Shown here one piece after another: positions 7,989-16,881 of a stretch of DNA of 64,000 bases. The DNA lies in the NCBI RefSeq assembly GCF_020966775.1, contig NZ_JAJKFV010000004.1, forward strand, positions 62,001 through 126,000. Direction: 5' to 3'. This DNA comes from Rhodopirellula halodulae (GTDB taxonomy: Bacteria > Planctomycetota > Planctomycetia > Pirellulales > Pirellulaceae). The notes beneath the pieces are model-generated. The model was not told the origin of the DNA, made no database searches, and worked only from the letters and a program-made list of their open reading frames with translations. The position numbers and the translations under genes are program-made. The stretch's first letter is position 1. Every line of letters begins with the position of its first letter.

Positions 7989-10190
7989 TCACGAACGGCG
8001 ATCTTCCGCATCCGCCAACGCCTTTTGGAACCAACGCTGAATTCGAGTGACCAAGGACGCTTGATGCCAACCGAAGTAAGCGTCCAATCGCATCCCGACA
8101 GGAAGCTTCTCGGCCGAAGAGTCTTCCAATCGCAACACGCCCCGAAAATGCGGGTGAAGCAGTCGCATCGACTCCACCTGAGCTTGTCCCAAGACATCGT
8201 CCATGATTGAGTCCTCTTCGGTTTCGTCATCCAAACGCACCGTGAGCGATCCGCCGTGCGTCGCGGCGAGGGAGGCGTGAGGAATTCGATCGGTCGCGCG
8301 CGGCTGGATGGTTTCTAGCTGTGCCCAATGCACACTCCGGTCGGCGGAACTGAGCCGGATGGAGCCACCAATTTGATTGCGAACGTCTTCGATCTGGGAT
8401 TGATCGATCATCGCCAGCACTTCTTTGTCCGCATCGGATGCGACCACCATGATGGAGTCTCCTTCGCGCAGATAGGTCCCGCGTTTGGCGGACAAATCAT
8501 TCGCAATCACCTGCCCGGATCGCGTGGCGACCACACGCAGGCCTGCGGTTTGCTTCTCAAGAGTGGCCAGTTTTTCGATGATCGCCGTTCGGTTTTCCAA
8601 CAGGATCAAACGTGTCGATTCATCCGCCGTGTCAATCGCTTTGCGGAGGCGGATCTCGTTCTGTTCTTGAGCAATCTGAAGTTCAGCGACTCGTTGAGAC
8701 AATTCTCGGTTTTCGATCGTCGCGAGGTGCTGGCCCGCCCTGACCCATTCACCTTCTTCAACATGCAGTTCTCGCAAGAATCCTTCCACGCCGGCACGGA
8801 CCGCAGTATCGGGATCGTATTGCACCACCACGGGAACTCGAACTGACGTTGGGATCGGCATCGAAAGACACGCCCAACCGACAACAACCGCAGCCAAGCT
8901 CACCAGCAACGCCGCCCTGGCAAACACCAGCGGCTCTCGTGCGGCCAACATTCGCGTGGAACGCAGTCCGCTCACCAGGGGACGTCCCCACCACAGCCAG
9001 ATTCCGAGTGCGGTCAGCACAATGCCGGTTCCGCCCATCAGCGTCGAACTGGCGATACCGAGTGAGATGCAAACCAACACTCGCCAACCCTTCGCGGCGA
9101 AGCCATAGCCAAGAATGGTCCACCGACGCCATGAACGATACGACGACTCGGCTTGAATCTCCCCCAAAAACCAGCGGCGAAACCAATGTCGCACCGACTG
9201 GTCCGACTCCGATGCCAAGTTCGGAATCCCCAAAGCATCCGACAAAATGAAGTAGCCATCGAAACGCATCAGCACGTTGGCGTTGAACAGCAACGTGGAC
9301 AGCCCAGCGGACAACACCACGTGGTGGCACCACCACCGGAGCAGTTCATTGTCGGATGTCAGCCAAGTCAATGCGGCCACCGATGCAATCACACACTCCA
9401 CGAACATCCCCGCGGCCGCAACGCCCATCCGAGACCATTTCGAGGGCAATCTCCAACAGCTTGTGACGTCGACATAAGCCAGCGGTGCCATCAACACCCA
9501 AACCACACCGGCTTCACGAACGGAACCGCCAACCCGATAGGCGGCGATGCTGTGCCCCAGCTCGTGAACGAACTTCAAGGAAACCAGCGTCAACAAGAGC
9601 CAGTTCCAGTTGGACGGGTCCAAGATGGACGATGCTCCTAGAAGGAACTCGTGACGATTCGTCAGCAAACCGAACAAGGCAACCGCGATCAGCAACAGGC
9701 CCGCCAGGACGGTGGGGACCGCGAAAAGGAAACGCAATGGTTCGGCGAGGATTCGCAACGCAGACGCCGCCCCCGGAATTGGTGTCTTGATCCAAAAAGG
9801 ATTCCAACGCGTCCAGATCGAATCATTCTTCGAGCCGGCTGCATCCGTCAAAACCGAACGGGCTCCGCGAGACGGCGAAGGAGAATCGGCGAAATGAGCG
9901 AGTCTGTTTTCGATCAGCCATCGTGCGATGGATTCGCACTGAGAAGACGTCGGTGCTTCGCGGCCCATCCGAGCGGTGACCAGTCCGCAAGCCTGTGCCA
10001 AAGTCCGTTTGCCGTCCAGTGCCGACAGAAACGTGTATTCCGCGAATCCGACCCGAAAGAATTGATGGGTCGTGGGGATTTCCAATCGATAAATGGGCTT
10101 CCCATTTTCGCGAACGGGCCAAACCTTCACATCGTCCGCCAAACGAATGGGTTCGCGTTGCCAATCAATCGTGCCGGGATCGCGCGCCAT
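7989..10190 (-). CDS. PqqD-like/M50 protease/HlyD fusion membrane protein
   Basis: This 733-aa protein fuses three parts. Residues about 17-100 resemble a PqqD/RRE-like winged-helix domain (FFRVGFAEYTFLSALDGKRT). Next comes an M50 site-2-protease-like membrane domain with HELGH at 209-213 and a distal NANVLMRFDGY motif at 303-313 whose Asp is the expected third zinc ligand; several transmembrane helices surround it. The last 290 residues are HlyD-like: a lipoyl half-motif (VRAGVEGFLRELHVEEGE), a coiled coil and a second half-motif. I chose the ATG at 10190, 2 bp after the preceding gene's stop; a longer frame to 10247 would overlap that gene. It is the last gene of the five-gene export operon. 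M50-HlyD fusions are known from other bacteria; whether this one cleaves substrate or acts as channel adaptor is open. Confidence 0.88.
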   Translation of the reverse strand: MARDPGTIDWQREPIRLADDVKVWPVRENGKPIYRLEIPTTHQFFRVGFAEYTFLSALDGKRTLAQACGLVTARMGREAPTSSQCESIARWLIENRLAHFADSPSPSRGARSVLTDAAGSKNDSIWTRWNPFWIKTPIPGAASALRILAEPLRFLFAVPTVLAGLLLIAVALFGLLTNRHEFLLGASSILDPSNWNWLLLTLVSLKFVHELGHSIAAYRVGGSVREAGVVWVLMAPLAYVDVTSCWRLPSKWSRMGVAAAGMFVECVIASVAALTWLTSDNELLRWWCHHVVLSAGLSTLLFNANVLMRFDGYFILSDALGIPNLASESDQSVRHWFRRWFLGEIQAESSYRSWRRWTILGYGFAAKGWRVLVCISLGIASSTLMGGTGIVLTALGIWLWWGRPLVSGLRSTRMLAAREPLVFARAALLVSLAAVVVGWACLSMPIPTSVRVPVVVQYDPDTAVRAGVEGFLRELHVEEGEWVRAGQHLATIENRELSQRVAELQIAQEQNEIRLRKAIDTADESTRLILLENRTAIIEKLATLEKQTAGLRVVATRSGQVIANDLSAKRGTYLREGDSIMVVASDADKEVLAMIDQSQIEDVRNQIGGSIRLSSADRSVHWAQLETIQPRATDRIPHASLAATHGGSLTVRLDDETEEDSIMDDVLGQAQVESMRLLHPHFRGVLRLEDSSAEKLPVGMRLDAYFGWHQASLVTRIQRWFQKALADAEDRRS

Positions 10191-10192
10191 GG

Positions 10193-11620
10193 TCAAACAC
10201 CCAACCAGCGGAGCAGTTGATTCCATGGACGATGAAAGACGATCCAACCGATGGGACGTTGGTCGCCATAGATGATCGCTCGCCCCTTCATCCCCGGCCG
10301 TAGCAGCCCTTCTTGATCGTCCATTTCGACTTCCGCCAAAAACACATTTTCAGATTCACGGATGGTGGCCGTGGGTTGAATGCGTTTGATCTCGCCGTGC
10401 ATCACACGTTCGGGCATGGCGTGAGTGTGGATCTGCGCCAGCATTCCCACGGCAACGTGGGCGATGTTCTCCTCCGAAATCGCGATCTCGACCTTCATCG
10501 AACCAGTCGGTGCGATCTCAAACAACGTTTCGCCTCGCGTCAGAGGAGCGCCTTCGGATTGTTTCCAATCGCCGCTGAGAATGATCCCATCAATGGGACT
10601 GCGAATCTCCAGATTCTCTTTTTGGTAATTCAGCAGATCGGTTTGGGTCTTCAAGCGATCCGCTTCCAACGCGGCAATGCGACTCTTGCCGAACTCATGC
10701 GTGGCCATGGAACCACGACGTTCCTGGTCGGCTTGGTTGGCTTCGGCTTTCAATCCCGCCAGAGCAAATTCCAATTCGCGAGGATTGATTTTGGCGAGCA
10801 GTTCGCCCTGCTCGACCATGTCGCCGGGACGAACCAAACAGGCTTGCAACGGTCCATCAAATGGCACGGAAAGAAACCGACGTTTGACCGGTTGCAACTC
10901 AACCGTAGTGCGGATGTTGTGAGGTGCCGGCAGGAACATCAGCAAAAACACAGCCGACAAAACCAACACCAATGTTCGCTGCCAAACACGTCGAAACGAT
11001 CGCATGCCGCGTACGATGGTGGCTTCCATCCCGACGGGTTGCAATCGTTCGATGCTCTGCAGTTTGCTGGCCAACAGCGGTGCAAACGCATCCATCACCG
11101 TCGCCGCGGAACGATCGTTGGCGGACACCAACATCAACACGCCACGAACGGTAGAGTCCGGTTCCTTCAGCGGGCAGGCCAGCAAGTGCGAGGAACCGAT
11201 CGCTTGCAGCCATTGCCGCATCGCCATGGTTGCCGGGGGCGCCGCGACGTCCGATTGCCCGATGTGAGTCACGCCTTCTCGCAAACAGGCTTCTTCGGCG
11301 GCCGCCAGCAACTCACGTTCGGCGTCTCCGGCAATCTGACCGCCACCGCTCGCGTGGTCATGAACGCAGCGAAGACGGCCGCCGGGTCGCGACCAGCACA
11401 ACACCGCACCCTCGGCTTTCAACCAACGACACAAGCTCCGGGTCGCGATCGCAGTCGCGTCGTCGAATTCCTGACAGCCATCCAGCGTGGTTTGCAGTTC
11501 AATCGCGGTGGCGAGCGTTTCGGCACGCTGCTGCCAATCCAGACCAAGATCGCGCGTTGCGTCAGCCGTCGCATGTCTTAAGTCATTGACGGTTGCGGAA
11601 AGCACGTCGACGTCTTCCAT
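10193..11620 (-). CDS. GAF-domain HlyD-like membrane fusion protein
   Basis: This 475-aa protein has a cytoplasmic GAF-like sensor domain (about 45-195), a single transmembrane helix (about 217-233, TLVLVLSAVFLLMFLPA), and a periplasmic HlyD-type adaptor region. Its first lipoyl half (FLSVPFDGPLQACLVRPGD) is followed by a coiled coil, a second half (LEIRSPIDGIILSGDW) and a beta-barrel region ending in LRPGMKGRAIIYGD. It lies 15 bp after the HlyD-like gene and 2 bp before the M50 fusion gene, so the three adaptors are clearly one unit. The GAF domain suggests that channel assembly or opening responds to a cytoplasmic ligand; this is inference. No signal peptide is needed because the helix anchors it. 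Confidence 0.88.
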   Translation of the reverse strand: MEDVDVLSATVNDLRHATADATRDLGLDWQQRAETLATAIELQTTLDGCQEFDDATAIATRSLCRWLKAEGAVLCWSRPGGRLRCVHDHASGGGQIAGDAERELLAAAEEACLREGVTHIGQSDVAAPPATMAMRQWLQAIGSSHLLACPLKEPDSTVRGVLMLVSANDRSAATVMDAFAPLLASKLQSIERLQPVGMEATIVRGMRSFRRVWQRTLVLVLSAVFLLMFLPAPHNIRTTVELQPVKRRFLSVPFDGPLQACLVRPGDMVEQGELLAKINPRELEFALAGLKAEANQADQERRGSMATHEFGKSRIAALEADRLKTQTDLLNYQKENLEIRSPIDGIILSGDWKQSEGAPLTRGETLFEIAPTGSMKVEIAISEENIAHVAVGMLAQIHTHAMPERVMHGEIKRIQPTATIRESENVFLAEVEMDDQEGLLRPGMKGRAIIYGDQRPIGWIVFHRPWNQLLRWLGV

Positions 11621-11635
11621 CAGCGGCTCCCTTCC

Positions 11636-12523
11636 CTAGCGAACGGCGGGCGACAGGATCAAAGGAGCGTCACTCACGCGCGTCCGGGCACCACGGATGG
11701 CGTTCGGAGACGCTTCCAAATCCAACCAGCAAACCACTCCACTGCGAATTTGATTGTTCTCGTTTGGCACCACGACTTTAACACGGACCGTGCCGGATTC
11801 AGCGGTTGCAATGGGGGAAACGAACTCGACCTTGCCAACGACCGACGCACGTTTGGAGCCCACCCGAAGCAACACATCTTGTCCGTCTCGCAATTGATCG
11901 ATTCGGCGTAGCGGAACGGAGAAGACCGCCTTGATGCGATCCAACTGCACCATTTGCAAAACCACCGGATCCGTCGGGGAAACGAACTCGCCCCGTTCCT
12001 TTGCCTTCATCACGATCACTCCGTTGCACGGAGCCAGAATCCGGCGATGTTCCAATTGGCACAGAACACGTTGGTACTCCAATTCGCGAACGGCCAATTC
12101 TTCCGTCACGCTTTGCAGCCGAGCGAGGGCTTGCCGATGGTCATTTTCAGCTCGCTCCAATTCGCGAGGCGTCGCGTTGCCTTGCGTGAACAGACGGCGA
12201 TAGCTTTGGACCTGTTGATCGCGCAACACCACCTCGGCTTCGGCCGCGGTTTTGCTTCCGACGGCGTCTTTGGCGGCCCGCGAAACTTCCAGCGATTTAC
12301 GGAGCAGCTCATCGTCAAGTTGTGCCAGCACCTGGCCTTCGCGAACGGCTTCGCCTTCTTCGACGAGGAACTCGGTGATCACACCCATTTCCGAGGAGGA
12401 GACACGAATGCGGCGGTACGGTTCGGTGAACGCTTCGTATTCATCGGCGAGCGCCATGCCGCTCATGGGCAAGCAAACAAGGCTCGTGAAAAGACAAAAC
12501 GTTTTGATCCAGGTGCGTTTCAT
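11636..12523 (-). CDS. HlyD-like periplasmic adaptor
   Basis: This 295-aa periplasmic adaptor protein starts with a signal peptide (KTFCLFTSLVCLPMSGMALA) and is otherwise soluble. It shows both lipoyl half-motifs (VSSSEMGVITEFLVEEGE near the start and RILAPCNGVIVMKAKERGE mid-protein) separated by a coiled-coil hairpin of about 95 residues, then a beta-barrel domain. The chosen ATG at 12523 overlaps the secA-like stop codon by 4 bp; the upstream extension of the frame to 12595 lies inside that gene and lacks a signal peptide. It would bridge the inner-membrane parts and the TolC-like channel. It is shorter than classical HlyD (about 480 aa) and nearer to RND-type adaptors in size. Confidence 0.88.
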   Translation of the reverse strand: MKRTWIKTFCLFTSLVCLPMSGMALADEYEAFTEPYRRIRVSSSEMGVITEFLVEEGEAVREGQVLAQLDDELLRKSLEVSRAAKDAVGSKTAAEAEVVLRDQQVQSYRRLFTQGNATPRELERAENDHRQALARLQSVTEELAVRELEYQRVLCQLEHRRILAPCNGVIVMKAKERGEFVSPTDPVVLQMVQLDRIKAVFSVPLRRIDQLRDGQDVLLRVGSKRASVVGKVEFVSPIATAESGTVRVKVVVPNENNQIRSGVVCWLDLEASPNAIRGARTRVSDAPLILSPAVR

Positions 12524-14541
12524 ATTCCTGCATCCATGGCGTGAAGTTGTACGTTCGCGTTGCGGTTCGATTGGGCTTTCCGAACCAACACGCAATCTCG
12601 TTCGTCCGCGGCGAGAAGCTGCTGGCGGGCAACCGCGGCGCGTTTGGCGTGATGTCGTTGGATTGATTGAATCTGTTCTTCAACGGGCAGCGTTGTCTTT
12701 GGCTGCGTTGCTGTTTGCCCCGATGCGATGACTTGCGTCAGCGCCCGAGCCAACCACGGTGCGGAGTCGCGGATCATTGGGTCGTCGGCCGACAAGAACG
12801 CTCGGCTGCTGCCCGGATCACCACAACGTGCACAACGTCCGATCAATTGACGATCGACGCGACTGGATCGATGATGTTCAGCGACAATGACGTGCAGTCC
12901 GCCTTGCTTGCGAACCGTGGGATGGAGTCCGATGTCCGTGCCTCGTCCCGCGATGTTGGTGGCGACGGTAATCGCTCCGGGCTGCCCCGCACTGGCAACC
13001 ACCTCGGCTTCGTCCGCGGTTTGCAGCCCGTTGAGCAGTTCGTGCTGCAATCCGTGTTTCGAGAGTTCTTTCGACACGGCCAGACTGGAAGCGATGTCCA
13101 GCGTCCCAATCAAAACGCTGCGTCCCGCCTCGACCATTGCTCGAGCTTCCACCGCGATGGCACGAAGCTTGTCCGCTTGCTTGGAAGAAACATGCGGCGG
13201 CAGGATCACACGTTGCGATGGCAAACGCGGATTCACCGTTTGCACTTTCAGACCGTACACGGTTCGCAACTCGTCGCGGCAATCGCTGGCTGTTCCGGTG
13301 ACTCCCGCGAGGTAGTCATACGATCGATAGAAACGTTGACGAGTGATCTTGGCGAGTGCCTCGGATTCTCGCCGGATGGGCAAGCCTTCTTTGGCTTCAA
13401 CCGCTTGTTGCAGACCGCCTGACCAAGTCCGGTCTTCGTAGATGCGTCCGGTCGACGGATCCACAATCCGAACCTCGCCGGATTCGACCACATAATCGGC
13501 ATCACGATGCAGCAGATGCTGAGCTTGCAACGCGAGTTCAATGTATTCATGCCAAGGCCGATGCAGCGAAGCATCTGACACCGCATCGACCGATTGATAA
13601 ACGCGATCCAAGCCGTCTGAGTTCAGCTCCACACGTTTCGCGACGCATCGGAAATCGCGTGTTTCTTTGAGTTCGCTTGCGATCGGAATGGCTCGCCGAT
13701 GGACCTCGGCATCGTCGGCTTCCCCCGGGTGCGTTCCGGAAAGCAACAACGGTGACAAAGCGTCGTCGATCAACACGTGATCGATTTCGTCGATCAGGGC
13801 GACCGCCAATCCACGTTGCAGTTGCTTGTCGGCTTGAGCATCCATCTGCAAACGCGAAAGCAGCGATGCGCCGGGACGTCGACGCATCTTGGTTCCCAGA
13901 GCCAATTGGTCTTTCAAATAGTCAAAGCCAAAGGCGTGACCGGGTCCGTAGGTGACGTCCGCACGGTAAGCCGCGCGGGTTTGTTCCGCAGAAGCGTCCT
14001 CGGGCAAACAACCGCTGTTCAATTGCAGCAGATTCCAAGTGGGTTCCAGTTGTTGATGATCACGTGCCGCGAGGTAGGCATTGGGCGTTGCCAAGTGAAC
14101 GCCACGACCGGGAATGGCTGCGATGACCGCAGCGACGAACATGGCAAACGTCTTGCCTTCGCCGGTCTGCATTTCCGCGACTCCGCCACGTCCGTTCGCG
14201 ATCCCCGAGGAAACGATCAGTCCCGCACGAAGTTGCACCTCAAACAATTCGATCTTGTGGGTACGACGAATGGCTTCCGAGGCGATGGCAACACTGTCGA
14301 TCAAACACGTGCGCCAAATTTCCGTCACGGACGAACCGGAGTCGGAAGCGTTTCGGCGAAGCCAATCGTAGCGAATGTTGGATAGGCCGCCGGCGAGGTC
14401 TTCATCGGAGGCGGAACGCCAACGCTGGCCTCGTGAGTGGATCTGCACCAACAAATCGTCGATCGCGAATTCCGTCGGTTGCGATCCGAACGCAACACGT
14501 TTGAACTGCGGAAACCAAGATTGTGTGAGCGAAGCCATCAT
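12520..14541 (-). CDS. SecA paralogue (shortened preprotein translocase ATPase)
   Basis: This 673-aa DEAD-type motor is clearly related to SecA. It has Walker A MQTGEGKT (124-131), the SecA signature YGPGHAFGFDYLKDQL (198-213), Walker B DEID (251-254) followed by HVLIDDALSPLLLSG, the VTGTA motif, TNIAGRGTDI (528-537) and a motif VI equivalent (GRCARCGDPGSS). Housekeeping SecA is usually 800-1000 aa with a C-terminal zinc-binding tail; here the chain stops soon after the second motor domain, and the helical scaffold/wing region is much reduced. So this is an accessory SecA, not the general one. It overlaps both the TolC-like gene and the HlyD-like gene by 4 bp, which ties it to the export operon. 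All nucleotide-handling residues look intact, so it should be an active ATPase. Confidence 0.92.
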   Translation of the reverse strand: MMASLTQSWFPQFKRVAFGSQPTEFAIDDLLVQIHSRGQRWRSASDEDLAGGLSNIRYDWLRRNASDSGSSVTEIWRTCLIDSVAIASEAIRRTHKIELFEVQLRAGLIVSSGIANGRGGVAEMQTGEGKTFAMFVAAVIAAIPGRGVHLATPNAYLAARDHQQLEPTWNLLQLNSGCLPEDASAEQTRAAYRADVTYGPGHAFGFDYLKDQLALGTKMRRRPGASLLSRLQMDAQADKQLQRGLAVALIDEIDHVLIDDALSPLLLSGTHPGEADDAEVHRRAIPIASELKETRDFRCVAKRVELNSDGLDRVYQSVDAVSDASLHRPWHEYIELALQAQHLLHRDADYVVESGEVRIVDPSTGRIYEDRTWSGGLQQAVEAKEGLPIRRESEALAKITRQRFYRSYDYLAGVTGTASDCRDELRTVYGLKVQTVNPRLPSQRVILPPHVSSKQADKLRAIAVEARAMVEAGRSVLIGTLDIASSLAVSKELSKHGLQHELLNGLQTADEAEVVASAGQPGAITVATNIAGRGTDIGLHPTVRKQGGLHVIVAEHHRSSRVDRQLIGRCARCGDPGSSRAFLSADDPMIRDSAPWLARALTQVIASGQTATQPKTTLPVEEQIQSIQRHHAKRAAVARQQLLAADERDCVLVRKAQSNRNANVQLHAMDAGI

Positions 14542-16553
14542 GGTGTCGGCTCCGCGGGTTTTGGGGGACTGAATGGTTCGCTTTCAATCATCCCGCCGAA
14601 CGGTTGCGGTTCCGGTGGCGTCATCACCGAAAGATCATTCAGGGGCGGCGAAACCTCCGCCACGTTGCACACCAACAACACGCCCATCGCTTTGCGAAGG
14701 CTGACCCAAGACAAAGCGTGGGCAACTTGCGAGCGAACCAAACTGCGTTCCTCATCCGCCAAACGCTCTTGAGCGTCCAACAGGTTTTCAATCAACAGAA
14801 TCGCGTTTTCGTTGGGATCGGGCAGCAACGTCCATCGCGAACGCAGGTATTCGACTTCTCTGGCCGCGGCGTTGGTCGATTGCTGTTTGGCGATCAGCTC
14901 ATTGAATAGAGTCTGAGTTTCGCGAACGGCGATTTCGACTTCCGTGATCGCTGCTTCGGTGGTTTGTTGGAATTCGGCGTAGGATCGCGTCCATTCCCAT
15001 CGGTTGCGACGCAAACGAGCTTGGTTGGCACGGTTGCCCCACGGACGTTCAAACACCAAACCGGCGGAGTAAGTCGGACGCCCTTCGCTGAATTGGCGGC
15101 CAATCGCCCCGAACGTGTTCGTTCCGGTTTCCAATCCGGCGACATAGGAACTGAGCAACAAATCCAAACGCGGCAACACTTGGTTGCGAGCGGCACCGAC
15201 GCGGGTCGACACAGCATGCATTTGTTGCAAGCTTTGGACGATGTCGGGACGGTTGTCCAACGCCGTCAGCGTCGCGTCACGCGTGCTCAGTTCGATGGAC
15301 TGCATCAATGGTTTTTCAACCGGCACCATCTCGTATTCGGCGAACTGAGCGAATTGACGATCGCCGGTTAGCAAACGCAACTTTGATTGCGCGTTGCGAA
15401 TCCGAGTCTCGATGCGAACCAAATCGGCACGCCGTTTGGCGACGGCGACGTTGGCACGAAGGATTTGTCGTTGCTGAGAGTCAACTTCACCGCGAGCCAG
15501 CAACACACCTTGCATCTCTTGGGCACTTTCCAGCAAACGACTGCGTTGCAGCCATTCCGCTCTGGCTTGATACAATTCCCAGTACGCCGTCGTCACGTCC
15601 AACAGGTGAGTCTGGATTTCTTCACGGACTTCGCTGTTGGTGATTTGCGCGTCGATCTTCGCCAGGATCACTCGCGTGCGATTGACGGCTTTGCCATGGT
15701 CGCGAAGCAACGGTTGAGAGAAGTTCAATTCCAACCGTGAAGTTCCCTGCGGATTGGGAACGAGGAAGGTGGAGTTGTTGTTTTGGAACCCGCCGCGTTG
15801 GACCAGTTCCAAATTTCCACCGGAAGTCATCTTTTTGCGAACACCCGCCGACGACGAGAACAAGTTGTCGCGAAACCGTTCAGACGCGTCGCCAGTGGTC
15901 AGCGTGCTGCCGACCGGGTCGTTGGTGTCGGTGTAGTTCGCATCCAAGAACGTCAACGGATCAAACTGGGCGTCGGCGATCACGATGTCAGTCATCGAGA
16001 TCTGTGGTTCCGTCAAAAGACCACGCACGTAAGGCGATGCGATCAGTGCGGTCTGCGCCAACGCGGAAGCATCCACCGGCGTGTGTTGATCGGCCAACCC
16101 CAGTGGCGTCGTGACGTGTTGGTCCCACCAAACCGTCTTTGGATCCAGCACCGTGACCTGACCACCCAGGATGCTCGGCTTGGCCAGCGCGGGCGAGTTT
16201 TCAAACCAGCAGGATTCATCCCCATCGGTGACGGGTGTATCCAAAACCTGGCTGCGGTAACGATCGATGTGGTGTTCGTAGGGACGCGAATGCACAGCGT
16301 TCGGAATGGGCAGCTCGAGGTTCTGGTGCATTTGATGGCTGGGCACTTCGACCGATGTTTGCGCCACCGCCGATTGAGGGTCGATGGCCCCGCAGCAGCC
16401 GACACAAACCAAACAACTCAGTGCCAATCGTTTCAGCCACGTCGAACGAATCGACGCGAGTTTGCTGACTCTGTGAGTGCGCAGCCCAACTTTCAGGACG
16501 CGAGTCGGCGTCGTTCGGAGCGGAGCGGCAAACAGTTTCACGTCAGCTGTCAT
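14538..16553 (-). CDS. TolC-like outer membrane efflux protein
   Basis: This 671-aa outer-membrane factor of the TolC family is the first gene of the export operon. A basic stretch and hydrophobic segment (LKRLALSCLVCVGCC) at about 39-55 look like a signal peptide behind an unusually long N-region. Two OEP-type repeats follow, each of long coiled-coil helices joined by short beta segments: the first starts near RLELNFSQPLLRDHG, the second near SAGLVFERPWGNRANQ. About 150 extra residues precede the first repeat, making it longer than typical TolC (about 490 aa). The frame extends to a TTG at 16658, but the ATG at 16553 is the better start. The 3' end overlaps the SecA paralogue by 4 bp. Its presence beside SecA and HlyD genes suggests it is their exit channel. 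Confidence 0.88.
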   Translation of the reverse strand: MTADVKLFAAPLRTTPTRVLKVGLRTHRVSKLASIRSTWLKRLALSCLVCVGCCGAIDPQSAVAQTSVEVPSHQMHQNLELPIPNAVHSRPYEHHIDRYRSQVLDTPVTDGDESCWFENSPALAKPSILGGQVTVLDPKTVWWDQHVTTPLGLADQHTPVDASALAQTALIASPYVRGLLTEPQISMTDIVIADAQFDPLTFLDANYTDTNDPVGSTLTTGDASERFRDNLFSSSAGVRKKMTSGGNLELVQRGGFQNNNSTFLVPNPQGTSRLELNFSQPLLRDHGKAVNRTRVILAKIDAQITNSEVREEIQTHLLDVTTAYWELYQARAEWLQRSRLLESAQEMQGVLLARGEVDSQQRQILRANVAVAKRRADLVRIETRIRNAQSKLRLLTGDRQFAQFAEYEMVPVEKPLMQSIELSTRDATLTALDNRPDIVQSLQQMHAVSTRVGAARNQVLPRLDLLLSSYVAGLETGTNTFGAIGRQFSEGRPTYSAGLVFERPWGNRANQARLRRNRWEWTRSYAEFQQTTEAAITEVEIAVRETQTLFNELIAKQQSTNAAAREVEYLRSRWTLLPDPNENAILLIENLLDAQERLADEERSLVRSQVAHALSWVSLRKAMGVLLVCNVAEVSPPLNDLSVMTPPEPQPFGGMIESEPFSPPKPAEPTP

Positions 16554-16881
16554 CGAATCAAAGAGCAAGGTCGGTCGGCGCAGAACCTGGGCAAGAGTCC
16601 ACGCGATGCTTTCTCGAATCGGCCGACCACGTGTCTGGGTACGAATTGAATCCCGCAATCGAACGTCATCGTTACACCGACAAGTGGGGTGATTGTCGCA
16701 ATCGTTACAGATTCACCACCTCGCAAGGAAAACCAGAACTTCGCAGACCGTATTGCCGTCACGGCCCACGTTTGTCGCCTACGTTTCGGCGGACGACCGG
16801 CCCACACCAATGGGTTGTACCGTGAGCAAACGTGTGTCGATGATGTTGTCCCTTGATTCGCGCACGGAAGCGAGGTTCCGA
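16554..16881. promoter_or_regulatory. Divergent control region between export operon and giant adhesin
   Basis: About 330 bp lie between the divergent ATGs of the TolC-like and giant-protein genes. Promoters for both transcription units must be here or inside the ends of the frames, because both run outward from it. Frames remain open some way into it on both strands (TTG codons at 16658 minus and 16693 plus), so the true starts are uncertain. I find no clear operator palindrome. Confidence 0.4.

Noticed and set aside
10313-11581. 422-codon plus-strand frame
   Set aside because: It lies antisense to the GAF-HlyD gene, which has clear domains and operon context; the frame's translation is histidine/arginine-rich noise.
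12520-14541. Housekeeping secA
   Set aside because: Too short, no C-terminal zinc tail, and embedded between TolC-like and HlyD-like genes with overlapping stop/start codons.
7989-16553. The five-gene operon as an ordinary RND or ABC multidrug efflux system
   Set aside because: No RND or ABC inner-membrane pump is encoded within or next to the operon; the ATPase has clear SecA motifs rather than ABC motifs.
15783-16649. 288-codon plus-strand frame
   Set aside because: Antisense to the TolC-like gene; no recognisable protein features.
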